A stretch of DNA of 64,000 bases, taken from positions 1-64,000 of the forward strand of contig JARKNV010000062.1 of assembly GCA_029976065.1 (NCBI GenBank), in the 5' to 3' direction. The notes beneath the pieces were generated by a model. That model was given only the letters and a program-made list of their open reading frames with translations. It made no database searches and was not told where the DNA came from. Shown here in pieces: positions 1-10,004 of this stretch. This DNA is from Selenomonadales bacterium (GTDB lineage: Bacteria; Bacillota; Negativicutes; Sporomusales; UBA7701). The position numbers and the translations under genes were made by a program. Within the stretch, counting starts at the first letter, position 1. Every line of letters starts with the position of its first letter.

Positions 1-23
1 TAAAGAGATGCTTACCTCAATGA

Positions 24-140
24 TTCAGTGGCGATAGCTGGGGGGATCCACCCGTTCCCATACCGAACACGGCAGTTAAGCCCCTATACGCCGAAAGTAC
101 TTGGCTGGTAACGGCCCGGGAGGATAGGTAGCCGCTGATT
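24..140 (+). rRNA. rrf: 5S ribosomal RNA
   Basis: Typical 5S core (CCCGTTCCCATACCGAACACGGCAGTTAAG) with complementary ends TCAGTGGC/GCCGCTGA; boundaries approximate. Confidence 0.93.
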
Positions 141-181
141 AACGCAAAACCCGCTCGCAGACGCGAGCGGGTTTTTGCGTT
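141..181 (+). terminator. Rho-independent terminator after the rRNA operon
   Basis: AACGCAAAACCCGCTCGC-AGAC-GCGAGCGGGTTTTTGCGTT stem-loop. Confidence 0.85.
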
Positions 182-275
182 GCTGACGATAAAGCTTGTA
201 CCTACAGTAATGAATTTGTCAGAAAAATAATAGAACAATATTGCGATGGGCGCAAGATAATGGTAAAATTTAATT

Positions 276-297
276 AATACCATACCGGTACGGTATT
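276..297. promoter_or_regulatory. Near-perfect 22-bp palindrome, putative Rrf2 operator
   Basis: AATACCATACCGGTACGGTATT, one mismatched base pair per arm, directly upstream of the Rrf2 gene. Confidence 0.5.
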
Positions 298-314
298 GAT
301 TAGGAGGTGATGCC

Positions 315-746
315 TTGCAGTTGAATCAGGCGACGGATTATGCCTTCAGGACGATGCTTCATCTGGCAGGATTGGCACCCGGCACGGTTGTGAACACCCA
401 GGAGGTGGCCGAACAACAGAGTATTCCGCCCCGGTTCCTGTTGAAAGTCATGCGTTTGCTCCGTCACGCCGGTCTTATTCGCTCATACCGCGGTGTCGAA
501 GGAGGATACGCTTTGACGCGGCCGGCCAGGGAAATAAGCCTGCTGGATATCGTCGAGGCCATGGAGGGACCGGTGGCTATTCATCGCTGTTTGAGCGAAA
601 GGGAGGCCTGCAACAAGCACTGTACGGCGGAGTGCCCGGTTCATGCGGCCTTGGGCAGGCTGCAAGCCCAATTTATCGAGGGATTGCGGCAGAATACGCT
701 CGCTTCGCTGTTGGCAGAAAACGGCGTATCACGGAGGCCTCAATAA
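315..746 (+). CDS. Rrf2 family transcriptional regulator with Cys cluster
   Basis: MQLNQATDYAFRTMLHLA start, wHTH, and CLSEREACNKHCTAECPVH cysteine motif typical of FeS-type Rrf2 proteins. Confidence 0.93.
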   Translation: MQLNQATDYAFRTMLHLAGLAPGTVVNTQEVAEQQSIPPRFLLKVMRLLRHAGLIRSYRGVEGGYALTRPAREISLLDIVEAMEGPVAIHRCLSEREACNKHCTAECPVHAALGRLQAQFIEGLRQNTLASLLAENGVSRRPQ

Positions 747-783
747 TCGGTGATGTCCGGAAGATTATACTAGGAGGGATTTT

Positions 784-2169
784 ATGGATGAGCTGATGTT
801 GGCCCGCTGGCAGTTCGGCATTACTTCGACATATCATTTTCTGTTCGTGCCGTTGACCTTGGGGCTGTCCATCCTGGTTGCCGTGATGGAAACAGTATAC
901 GTGCGGACAGGTAACGAGTTGTACAAAAAAATGGCCCAGTTTTGGGGTAAGCTGTTTTTGATCAACTTTGCCCTTGGCGTGGTGACCGGTCTTGTGCAGG
1001 AGTTCGAGTTCGGCATGAATTGGTCGGAGTACTCACGCTTTATGGGCGATATTTTTGGGGCGCCGCTGGCGCTTGAGGCTCTGACCGCTTTTTATCTTGA
1101 ATCTACTTTCATCGGCCTGTGGATTTTCGGTTGGCAGCGACTGTCAAAGGGGTTGCACTCCGCTGCCATCTGGATCGTCGCCCTGGCGAGCAATCTTTCG
1201 GCGTTCTGGATTCTTGTCGCCAACTCTTTCATGCAGTCGCCGGTGGGGTACGTTGTGCGCAACGGCCGGGCGGAAATGAATGACTTCACCGCCTTGCTCA
1301 CCAATCCATATGTGCTCATGCAGTTTCCTCACACCATTCTGGCCGGCCTAGTGACTGCCGGGGTGTTTGTGATGGCAATAAGCGCCTACCATCTGCTGCG
1401 CCGCAGTCAGCGCGAGTTTTTCCGGCCGTCCTTCAAGATCGGCCTCATCTGCGCCCTGACCGCCAGTTTGCTGGTGGCGGGCACCGGCCACCGCCAGGCC
1501 CAGTTCCTCGCCGAGGCCCAGCCGATGAAGCTGGCGGCCATCGAGGCGCTGTGGGAGACGGCCGATCCGGCGCCGTTCACGCTCTTCGCGGCGGTTGACG
1601 CCACGAAGCAGGAAAACCGCGGCGAGGTCAGCGTCCCGGGCGGACTGTCGCTGCTTGTATATAACTCGCCGAATGGCGAGGTGAAGGGCATCAAGGATCT
1701 TCAGCAGGAAGGCGAAAAACGCTTCGGGTCCGGTTCATACGTGCCGGATGTGCCGACAGTGTTCTGGAGTTTCCGGGTCATGGTGGCGGCTGGCCTGTGG
1801 TTGCTGGCGATAACCGCCCTGTGTGCTTATTACTGGCGGCGCGGTACGCTGGAAGATAAACCGTTGGTGCTGAAAGCGGCGGTGGCTACTTTGGCCGTGC
1901 CGTATATAGCGAATTCCACCGGCTGGTACGTAGCCGAGGCTGGACGGCAGCCGTGGATCGTCTTTGGCCTGCAGCGGGTAGAGCAGGCGGTGTCGCCGAC
2001 TGTTTCGGCCGCCAGCATTTGGATCACGCTGGTCGGTTTCACGCTGGTGTATGGGGTGTTGGCCGTGATCGGCGTATATCTGCTGGGCAAGTTCGCCAAG
2101 CAGGGACCGGTGGAGCCGATTGAGGCGACTGCGTCGACCGTGGGCAAGGGGGTGGCGTTGTGGAATTGA
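784..2169 (+). CDS. cydA: Cytochrome bd ubiquinol oxidase subunit I
   Basis: LARWQFGITSTYHFLFVPLTLGLS, GRQPWIVFG motifs. Confidence 0.96.
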   Translation: MDELMLARWQFGITSTYHFLFVPLTLGLSILVAVMETVYVRTGNELYKKMAQFWGKLFLINFALGVVTGLVQEFEFGMNWSEYSRFMGDIFGAPLALEALTAFYLESTFIGLWIFGWQRLSKGLHSAAIWIVALASNLSAFWILVANSFMQSPVGYVVRNGRAEMNDFTALLTNPYVLMQFPHTILAGLVTAGVFVMAISAYHLLRRSQREFFRPSFKIGLICALTASLLVAGTGHRQAQFLAEAQPMKLAAIEALWETADPAPFTLFAAVDATKQENRGEVSVPGGLSLLVYNSPNGEVKGIKDLQQEGEKRFGSGSYVPDVPTVFWSFRVMVAAGLWLLAITALCAYYWRRGTLEDKPLVLKAAVATLAVPYIANSTGWYVAEAGRQPWIVFGLQRVEQAVSPTVSAASIWITLVGFTLVYGVLAVIGVYLLGKFAKQGPVEPIEATASTVGKGVALWN

Positions 2170-3164
2170 GCATTGTCTGGTTTATCCTGATTGCTGTATT
2201 GTTTACCGGCTTCTTTTTCCTGGAGGGGTTCGACTATGGCGTGGGCGTTTTGCTGCCCTTCCTGGGACGGAGCGACAGCGAGCGCCGGCTCATTATCGCC
2301 TCCATCGGCCCGGTGTGGGACGGCAACGAGGTATGGATGATAACGGCCGGGGGAGCGCTGTTTGCCGCCTTTCCCCACGCGTATGCCACGCTGTTCAGCG
2401 GTTTTTACCTGGCGCTCTTCCTGATGCTCGTAGCTCTCATCGTGCGGGGCGTGGGCTTTGAGTTTCGCAGCAAGCGCCCCGGGCCCACTTGGCGTAGCAC
2501 CTGGGACTGGCTGATTTTTGTCGGCAGCCTGGTGCCTGCCCTTTTATGGGGTGTGGCGGTTGCCAATCTTATAAAAGGGGTGCCCATCAACGCCCAAATG
2601 CACTACGTCGGCACCTTTTTCGACCTGCTGAGCCCGTATACGCTGGCGGGCGGCATCGCGTTCCTGCTGGTGTTCGTCTATCACGGGGCGGCCTATCTTA
2701 CCCTCAAACTAGAGGCTTCCCTGGCCGAGCGGGCCCGCCGGGCGGCTCTCGGGGTTGGTCTCTTTACCGCAGTCGCTTGCCTGGCGCTGGTGGGCCTGAC
2801 CTATGTATATACCGACCTCTTTGCCAGCAACGGCGCCGGCCTAAGCCTGTGGTCGGCCGTAGGCGCCTTCGTTCTTAGCTACCTTGCCTTGTGGGCCGGC
2901 CGTTCCGGCTGGGCGTTCATCGGCAGCGGCCTAGCCATTGTGCTGACAACGGCGGCGTTCTTCTGGGGCCTCTTTCCCCGCCTGATGGTCTCCAGCCTCA
3001 ATCCAGCCTGGAGCCTGACGGTGGCCAACGCGTCCTCCAGTCCGCACACGTTGAAGCTGATGACCATCGCCGCCGGCCTGTTGGTGCCGGTCGTGCTGGC
3101 CTATCAAGCCTGGGCCTACTGGATTTTTCGAAAAAGGGTAACGTTGCGCGATCTCGAATACTAA
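2160..3164 (+). CDS. cydB: Cytochrome bd ubiquinol oxidase subunit II
   Basis: Overlaps cydA; FFLEGFDYGVGVLLPFL, DGNEVWMI motifs. Confidence 0.96.
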   Translation: MELSIVWFILIAVLFTGFFFLEGFDYGVGVLLPFLGRSDSERRLIIASIGPVWDGNEVWMITAGGALFAAFPHAYATLFSGFYLALFLMLVALIVRGVGFEFRSKRPGPTWRSTWDWLIFVGSLVPALLWGVAVANLIKGVPINAQMHYVGTFFDLLSPYTLAGGIAFLLVFVYHGAAYLTLKLEASLAERARRAALGVGLFTAVACLALVGLTYVYTDLFASNGAGLSLWSAVGAFVLSYLALWAGRSGWAFIGSGLAIVLTTAAFFWGLFPRLMVSSLNPAWSLTVANASSSPHTLKLMTIAAGLLVPVVLAYQAWAYWIFRKRVTLRDLEY

Positions 3165-3176
3165 CCTAAGGCGACC

Positions 3177-4949
3177 GTGACCATCCTAAAGGCAGGTCAC
3201 GGTCTTTCCGTCTGGAGGGCGGCGATGTTTCACCGCGATTTGTGGCAAGAAGGGAAAAAACAGAGCCGGCTGTTGACTTTGTTGACAGGCGCGGGTGTAG
3301 CCGCGGGCGGTTTGGCGGTGGCCCAGGCCTATGCTTTCGCTTACCTTGTGGACGGCGTGTTCCTGCAAGGTGGAGGCATCAGCGAACTGGCGCCCTGGAT
3401 CTACGGCCTGGCGGCGTTAATGGTGGCGCGGGCGGCCGTCGTTTGCCTGCTTGAGGCGGCCGGCAGCCGTTTGGCATTAGCGGTGAAAATCGGCCTCAGG
3501 CGGCGCCTGCTGGCCCATCTGGCTGCCCTGGGGCCGGTGCACGGCGGGGCGGAGAGGACGGGGGAACTGGCCAATCTGCTCAGCGAGGGCCTGGAAAGTC
3601 TTGACGCCTTTTTCGCCCGTTACCTGCCGCAACTGGTGGTGGCCGTGGCCGTACCGCTGCTCGTGCTGGCGGTCGTGGCGCCCATTGACGGCACGGCCGC
3701 CCTCATAATGTTGGTAACGGCGCCGCTCATCCCGGTGATGATGGTGCTGATCGGCCGCTGGGCGGGCGAACTGCACAAAAACCGCTGGCGAGTGCTCAGC
3801 CGGCTGAGCACTCATTTTCTCGATGTGCTGAAAGGGCTTGCGACTTTGAAGCTGTTCGGCCGCAGCCGCGAGCAGACGGAAATCATCTTTACCTACAGCG
3901 AAGAATTTCGCCGCACTACGATGGGGGTGCTGCGGGTCGCGTTTCTGTCGGCCCTTACCCTTGAACTCTTGTCGACCATCAGCGTCGCCCTGGTGGCGGT
4001 GACCGTCGGCCTAAAGCTTCTTTATGCCGGTATCGGCTTTGCGGAAGCCTTTTTCATTTTGCTGCTGGCGCCGGAGTTTTATCTGCCTTTCCGTCTGCTG
4101 GGCAGCCATTTCCACGCCGGGGCGGCGGCCATCGCCGCTGCCGAGCGCATTTTCGCCTTGCTGGCGCAGCCGCTGCCGGCGAGTGCTTTTGGCACGCTTC
4201 CCTTGGCGGCCGGCGAAGAAGTGACGGTGGAGTTGGCCGGCGTTGCTTTCAGCTACCCTGGACGCAGTCAGCCGGCCTTGCGCGACGTTTCCTTCACCAT
4301 TCCGGCGGGCAAGCGGGTGGCGCTGGTAGGGCCGAGCGGCGCCGGCAAAACCACGGTGGTAAACCTGCTGCTGGGGTTTGCCGCGCCTTCGCGGGGCATG
4401 ATCCGCGTGAACGGGCAGGAGCTCGGGCGCATCCGTCGGGAAGACTGGCTGCGTCGGGTCGCATATATTCCCCAGTTTCCCCATCTTTTCGCCGGGACGG
4501 TGGCCGACAATATCCGCCAGGGCGGCGAGGGCACGCTGGCGGAGATGGCGACGGCGGCTGTGGCGGCCGAGGCCCATGCTTTTATCAGTCGCCTGCCGCA
4601 GGGTTATGATACGCCTATCGGCGAGGGCGGCCTGGCCTTAAGCGGCGGCGAGGCGCAACGGATCGCCATCGCCCGTGCCTTTTTCCGGCAGGCGCCGCTG
4701 GTTGTCCTCGACGAGGCGACGAGCGGGCTCGATCCCCGGACGGAGAAAACGGTGCAGGCGGGGCTGGATAGGCTGCTGGCCGGACGTACGGCGCTCGTGG
4801 TCGCTCACCGCCTGACAACCGTATACCAGGCCGACCTGATTATCGTACTGGACGAGGGCAGGGTTGTCGAGCAAGGCCGCCATGACGACCTCATGGCCAG
4901 GCAGGGGGTGTATTCCCGGTTGGTGGGCGCCTACCGGGGAACGGCATGA
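3177..4949 (+). CDS. cydD: Thiol reductant ABC exporter subunit CydD
   Basis: ABC TM domain plus NBD (GPSGAGKTT, LSGGEAQRIAIARA), between cydB and cydC. Confidence 0.92.
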   Translation: MTILKAGHGLSVWRAAMFHRDLWQEGKKQSRLLTLLTGAGVAAGGLAVAQAYAFAYLVDGVFLQGGGISELAPWIYGLAALMVARAAVVCLLEAAGSRLALAVKIGLRRRLLAHLAALGPVHGGAERTGELANLLSEGLESLDAFFARYLPQLVVAVAVPLLVLAVVAPIDGTAALIMLVTAPLIPVMMVLIGRWAGELHKNRWRVLSRLSTHFLDVLKGLATLKLFGRSREQTEIIFTYSEEFRRTTMGVLRVAFLSALTLELLSTISVALVAVTVGLKLLYAGIGFAEAFFILLLAPEFYLPFRLLGSHFHAGAAAIAAAERIFALLAQPLPASAFGTLPLAAGEEVTVELAGVAFSYPGRSQPALRDVSFTIPAGKRVALVGPSGAGKTTVVNLLLGFAAPSRGMIRVNGQELGRIRREDWLRRVAYIPQFPHLFAGTVADNIRQGGEGTLAEMATAAVAAEAHAFISRLPQGYDTPIGEGGLALSGGEAQRIAIARAFFRQAPLVVLDEATSGLDPRTEKTVQAGLDRLLAGRTALVVAHRLTTVYQADLIIVLDEGRVVEQGRHDDLMARQGVYSRLVGAYRGTA

Positions 4950-6673
4950 GGTGCTTCCGGCGTCTCCTGGGGCTGGCCGGTCCGGCATGGCGGCTGCTGG
5001 CGGCTGCGGCGATGGTTGGCTTCCTGGCGGTGGCGGCCGGGGCGGGGATGCTGGCAATTGCCGCCTATCTCATCGCTACGGCCGCTTTGTCGCCGCCGCT
5101 TTCCGCCCTGTCGGTGCCGATTGCCGGCGTTCGCCTGTTTACGTTGCTGCGGGCCGGGGCCCGTTACCTCGAACGCTATCTGGCGCATGATGCCACTTTG
5201 CGGCTTTTGAGCGGCCTGCGGGTGCGGCTGTACGCCTCCCTCGAGCAAATGCCGTCCGTCCGTTTCGCGGCGATCGGCGATGCCGACTTGTTTACACGGA
5301 TTGTTGCCGATGTGGACCGGCTTCAGTATTTTTACCTGCGGGTGGTATTGCCGCCGCTTATCGCCATTTTGGCGGCAACCGGCCTGACGGTTTTTCTCGG
5401 GCTGTACGCCGGGCGGCTGGTTTTTCCGGTAGTCATCGGTTTTCTGTTGGCCGGGGTGGCGCTGCCGCTGACATTTAACCGCCGGCAAGCCGGAATGGGC
5501 AGGAAAATGGCAGCCGCCGGGGCCGAGTTCAACACGGCGATTATCGACAGCCTGAGCGGCTGGCGGGAACTGGCGGCCGCCGGCAATACCGCCCGCCAGA
5601 TAGAGCGGGCGATACAAGCCGGCGACAACCTTGCGCAGGCCCAGAGACGGACGGCCGACCTCACGGGCCTGGCCGACGCTGCCAGCGGCCTGGTGATGAA
5701 TATTACGACGCTGACCGTCTTTTTGGCTGCTGCCGAAATGGTAAGGGGCGGACAACTCGCCGGCGTATATCTGGGGGCGCTCACCCTGGCCGTCCAGGGC
5801 GCGACTGAGGCGGTCCAGCCACTGACAGCAGCCTTTCGCTACTGGGGCGAAAGCCTGGCGGCGGCCGAGCGCGTCCTCTCCCTCCTTACGTCCACTCCGG
5901 CTGTCGCGAAGGCTAATGGTGAGACGCCGGCGGCGTACGATCTGGAGCTGCGCGATGTTCGTTTCCGCTACCGACCGGATGGACCGTGGGTACTGGACGG
6001 GGTTTCCCTTTCGCTGCCGGCGGGCAGCCGGGTGGCGGTGGTAGGCGCCAGCGGAGCAGGCAAAAGCACGCTGGCCGGGCTGCTGCTCAGGTTTTACGAC
6101 CAGGAGGAGGGCAGTATTTTCTTAGGAGGGCGGAAGATAGGCGCATATACGGCCGAAACGGTGCGGGCGGCAATCGGATTGATCGAGCAGCATAATCATC
6201 TTTTCAACGCCAGCATCGCCGACAATATCCGTCTGGCCAAGCCGTCGGCCGCCGAGGACGAGGTTGCCGCCGCCGTCAGGGATGCCGGACTGGAAGAGAT
6301 AATCGGCAAGTGGCCGCAGGGGCTGTCGACATTTGTGGGGGAGAACGGACATTGCCTGTCGGGGGGTGAGCGTCAACGGGTGGCGATTGCCCGCGTATTG
6401 CTGAAGCAGCCGGCGATCGTCGTCCTTGACGAACCGACCGAGGGCCTTGACCCGGAAAGCGAGCAAGCGGTGATGGCAACTCTGCTTACCAACATGGCCG
6501 GCCGCACGACTATCCTGATAACCCACCGGATGGCAGGACTGGCGGCCATGGACGATATCGTCGTTCTCGACCAAGGCCGGGTGGCCGAGCGGGGCAAGTT
6601 CAACGAACTGCTGGCGCGGCGGGGGTTGTTTTTTGAAATGTGGCGGCTGGAGCAGGATGTATTCAGGTCATAA
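4946..6673 (+). CDS. cydC: Thiol reductant ABC exporter subunit CydC
   Basis: Overlaps cydD; GASGAGKSTL, LSGGERQRVAIARVLL. Confidence 0.92.
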   Translation: MRCFRRLLGLAGPAWRLLAAAAMVGFLAVAAGAGMLAIAAYLIATAALSPPLSALSVPIAGVRLFTLLRAGARYLERYLAHDATLRLLSGLRVRLYASLEQMPSVRFAAIGDADLFTRIVADVDRLQYFYLRVVLPPLIAILAATGLTVFLGLYAGRLVFPVVIGFLLAGVALPLTFNRRQAGMGRKMAAAGAEFNTAIIDSLSGWRELAAAGNTARQIERAIQAGDNLAQAQRRTADLTGLADAASGLVMNITTLTVFLAAAEMVRGGQLAGVYLGALTLAVQGATEAVQPLTAAFRYWGESLAAAERVLSLLTSTPAVAKANGETPAAYDLELRDVRFRYRPDGPWVLDGVSLSLPAGSRVAVVGASGAGKSTLAGLLLRFYDQEEGSIFLGGRKIGAYTAETVRAAIGLIEQHNHLFNASIADNIRLAKPSAAEDEVAAAVRDAGLEEIIGKWPQGLSTFVGENGHCLSGGERQRVAIARVLLKQPAIVVLDEPTEGLDPESEQAVMATLLTNMAGRTTILITHRMAGLAAMDDIVVLDQGRVAERGKFNELLARRGLFFEMWRLEQDVFRS

Positions 6674-6708
6674 AATAAGGGCGAAGACCTGGAGGTCTCG
6701 CCCTTATT
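6674..6708 (+). terminator. Stem-loop terminator after cydABDC
   Basis: AATAAGGGCGA...TCGCCCTTATT inverted repeat. Confidence 0.7.
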
Positions 6709-6953
6709 CGCCTTACTTGTCGAAGGCGAGCAAGATAACCGGAGAGCCGTATTTTTTCGCTAATTCGCCCTCATAGTCTTTGATGGCGGTGATCTGGTCC
6801 GGCGACAGCTTGGCCAGCGGTGCTTTGAGGTCCATGCGCGCAATCCCCCTTTGCAATTTCGTTCATAACATTTCCCAACCTGGCCAGTCTATACGCGATT
6901 TTTGGGCGGCAAGTCCCGTGAAAAAGCCGGAACCTTGCGGTTCCGGCTTTCGC

Positions 6954-7880
6954 TTACAGTCGGTTGCTGGCGTTGAGGACGTTTTTGATTTTATGCTTGA
7001 CCATGTTTTTGATCGCTTCGCGGGCGGGCCGCAGGTAGTCGCGGGGGTCGAATTTCTCGGGGCTCTGGGCCAGGGCTTCGCGGATGCTGGCGGTCATTGC
7101 CAGGCGAAGGTCGGTGTCGATGTTGATCTTGCATACGCCCATGGTGCCCGCCTTTTTAAGCATTTCCTCCGGCACGCCTTTGGCGTCCTTGAGCTGGCCG
7201 CCGTATTCGTTGCATTTGGCGACAAACTCGGGCAGAACGGTGGAGGCGCCATGGAGAACGATGGGAAAGCCCGGGATAAGAGAAGCGATTTTGGCGAGAC
7301 GGTCGAAGTCGAGTTTGGGTTCGCCTTTGAATTTGTAGGCGCCGTGGCTTGTGCCGATGGCGATGGCCAGTGAGTCGACGCCGGTGCGGCGGACGAAATC
7401 GGCGGCCTGGTCGGGGTCGGTGTAAGTGGCGTCCTTGGCGCTGACGTTGACGGCATCCTCCACGCCGGCCAGGCGGCCCAGTTCGCCTTCGACGACGACG
7501 CCGCGGGCGTGGGAATATTCGACCACCTTTTTCGTTAGGGCGACGTTTTCTTCATAGGGGAATTTGGAGCCGTCGATCATCACGGAGGTAAAGCCGCCGT
7601 CGACACAGGCTTTGCAGATTTCGAAGTCTTCGCCGTGGTCGAGGTGGACGCAGATCGGCAGCCCGGTGTCTTCGACGGCGGCTTCGATGAGTTTCATGAG
7701 ATAAATGTGTTTGGCGTATTTACGGGCGCCGGCCGATACCTGAAGGATGAGCGGGGCCTGTTCCTCCTTGGCGGCGTCGACGATGCCCTGAATAATTTCC
7801 ATGTTATTGACGTTAAAGGCGCCGACAGCGTACTTGCCATAAGCTTTCTTGAACATTTCCGCGGATGAAACCAACGGCAT
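6954..7880 (-). CDS. fba: Class II fructose-1,6-bisphosphate aldolase
   Basis: MPLVSSAEMFKKAYGKYAVGAFNVNNMEI; HLDHG; GTSHGAYKF; start chosen at the ATG with an AGGAGGG RBS rather than the longer ORF. Confidence 0.95.
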   Translation of the reverse strand: MPLVSSAEMFKKAYGKYAVGAFNVNNMEIIQGIVDAAKEEQAPLILQVSAGARKYAKHIYLMKLIEAAVEDTGLPICVHLDHGEDFEICKACVDGGFTSVMIDGSKFPYEENVALTKKVVEYSHARGVVVEGELGRLAGVEDAVNVSAKDATYTDPDQAADFVRRTGVDSLAIAIGTSHGAYKFKGEPKLDFDRLAKIASLIPGFPIVLHGASTVLPEFVAKCNEYGGQLKDAKGVPEEMLKKAGTMGVCKINIDTDLRLAMTASIREALAQSPEKFDPRDYLRPAREAIKNMVKHKIKNVLNASNRL

Positions 7881-7975
7881 AGAGATCCCTCCTAGCATAT
7901 TGTTCCCGTTAATTATATCACATTTTTGCCAAATGGGAGGAAAACGGATAACTTGTTTCCGCCCAATGAGCATAG

Positions 7976-8878
7976 CTAGTTATGGTTTTCGGACGCCGCC
8001 GCGGTTGATTGCAGGGTGGCCAGCAGGCGGGCCATATCGGCAGGCAGGGGACTGGTGACGGTTATCTGCTCGCCGCCGACGGGGTGGGGGAAGGAAAGGG
8101 CGGCGGCATGAAGCGCCGGTCTGCCGATAAGGGCGGTGGAGCCGCCGTAAAGGTCGTCCCCGAGGATAGGATGCCCGATATGGGCGAGATGAACCCTGAT
8201 CTGATGGGTGCGGCCGGACAGAAGACGAAGGCGGACGAGGCTGTGAAGACCGGCGGCGGCAATTGTCTCGTAGACGGTGAGCGCGGCTTTGCCGGAGGGG
8301 AGGACGGCGCGCTGGATTATGCTGCCGGGCAGCCGGTCGATCGGGGCGTCGATAACGGCGGCCGGCGGATGGGGGTGTCCGGCCACGAGGGCAAGATAGG
8401 ACCGCTCGACCGCTTTGCCGCCGGCGGCGAAGAGGAGGTGCTGAATGTAAGGGTTCTTGGCGATGAGGATAAGGCCGGAGGTGTTGCGGTCAAGCCGGTG
8501 CGCGGGATGAAAAGAGCCCGGCTCGCCGCGGGCCAGGAGATGATGGATCACTGCGTTCGCGAGAGTGGGCTCCGGCGGGCCGCTCGCCGGGTGGACCAGC
8601 AGGCCGGCGGGCTTGTCCGCCACCAGCAGGTGCTCGTCTTCGTAACGGATAACGAGCGGCAGGGGGAGCGGGACGATCGTGCATTCTTCCGGCCAAGCTA
8701 CGGTAAGAGTGTCCCCGGGGCACACGACCGCCTGCCAGGCTGCGGGCTGGCCGTTGATGCGGACGGCGTCCGGGGTGCGTTTGAGTTTGCGGCGGAGGGT
8801 CAGGGAGAACTTCAGCCGGCGCAGCAGGCTGAAAATGGGCACCGGCTGGTCGCCCGGCGGGAGGATGAAGGTAAACAT
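7976..8878 (-). CDS. RluA family pseudouridine synthase
   Basis: HRLDRNTSGLILIAKN active-site motif; GRTHQIRVHLAHIGHPILGDDLYGG. Confidence 0.93.
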   Translation of the reverse strand: MFTFILPPGDQPVPIFSLLRRLKFSLTLRRKLKRTPDAVRINGQPAAWQAVVCPGDTLTVAWPEECTIVPLPLPLVIRYEDEHLLVADKPAGLLVHPASGPPEPTLANAVIHHLLARGEPGSFHPAHRLDRNTSGLILIAKNPYIQHLLFAAGGKAVERSYLALVAGHPHPPAAVIDAPIDRLPGSIIQRAVLPSGKAALTVYETIAAAGLHSLVRLRLLSGRTHQIRVHLAHIGHPILGDDLYGGSTALIGRPALHAAALSFPHPVGGEQITVTSPLPADMARLLATLQSTAAASENHN

Positions 8879-8998
8879 GGTTTCAGCCCTTTTCTGACGC
8901 TTTTATTAGTATTTCTTTTTCCGCTTGCCCAATTCCTTGATGAGCGTCAGCACGACGGCTGCCACTGGCAAAAAAAAAATCTGCCCTTGCAGGCAGCT

Positions 8999-9466
8999 TT
9001 ACAGAATCTCCTGGATCAGCGCGATTAACTCGGCCATATGTTCCCGTTCGGCGGTCATGGATTCTTTGAGATAATCGCCCATCGGATGTCCCCGCCATCC
9101 ATATACGTCGGCAAAGCGGCGGTGGCGGCGGCTCAAGGCTGGCAGAAGGGGCAGAAGGGGCAGTCGGCTGCCGCCGTATTCCTGTCCGGCTTCGGTGCCG
9201 TCGCTGTCGCGCAGACTCATGCCGTGCTTGCTCAAGACGGCCGCCATGAGATCGTCATGGAGGGAAATCATGTGGAGGACGTCAAGGTAATCATTCCAGT
9301 GGTCAACGGCCATGTCGTCCAGGGTGTCCCGGGCGGTGCCGCTGGCGTGGTCGGCGGCTTCCAGAACGGTACGCAGCAGTTCGAGCTGTTCGCAGGCCTC
9401 GAGGTGAAGACGCCGCATATGTTCGACGTCGACCGCCATCGGTCTGCGATCACGTATTTTCTTCAC
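8999..9466 (-). CDS. Hypothetical protein
   Basis: Open frame between same-strand genes; helical His/Glu-rich protein; no family recognised. Confidence 0.6.
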   Translation of the reverse strand: MKKIRDRRPMAVDVEHMRRLHLEACEQLELLRTVLEAADHASGTARDTLDDMAVDHWNDYLDVLHMISLHDDLMAAVLSKHGMSLRDSDGTEAGQEYGGSRLPLLPLLPALSRRHRRFADVYGWRGHPMGDYLKESMTAEREHMAELIALIQEIL

Positions 9467-9546
9467 GGCAAACCCTCCTCACATAGGATGGTTGTTATAT
9501 CTTATGCCGCCGCGAAATGGATGTGAAGACAGCGCCCGGGCCGCCG

Positions 9547-9879
9547 TTATTTATATGGGGCGATGAACCGGATCATTTTGATGGGAATATGCATGGACAG
9601 GCAACGGTGGCGGACATTCACGTTGACGATGATGAAGTCGCAGCCTACGTAGCAGAGAGTGCCGCAGAAGGATTCCCTGCCGCAGAAACGGGCATCCACC
9701 GAAAAGAGCACTTCATCGCCCAACAGGCAGAGGATGCGATCTTTAAGGGTTTCGCGATGGAAATCGTACATCTTGTACGCCATGGGCTCATCGCAGCAGA
9801 CGTCTTTCATCATGTAGTCGTCGCAGCCGGGCTCCATGCATTCCTCGCCTTGATACCAGTGCGGATATTTGCAGTCCAT
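9547..9879 (-). CDS. Small Cys-rich hypothetical protein
   Basis: MDCKYPHWYQGEECMEPGCDDYMMKDVCCDEPMA..., many cysteines. Confidence 0.6.
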   Translation of the reverse strand: MDCKYPHWYQGEECMEPGCDDYMMKDVCCDEPMAYKMYDFHRETLKDRILCLLGDEVLFSVDARFCGRESFCGTLCYVGCDFIIVNVNVRHRCLSMHIPIKMIRFIAPYK

Positions 9880-10004
9880 AGGCCTTAGTATCCTCCTTTA
9901 TTTTTTTATGGAGAGATGGTATAATTTTTTTGCTGTCTACCTGCTACATCATATGAGAAGCTGCAACATAATGTTACTTTTGTCAACCCCTCGGAGGTGG
10001 TGCA

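Noticed and set aside
6780-7373. 197-aa plus-strand ORF opposite fba
   Set aside because: Antisense to the aldolase; no RBS or family support.
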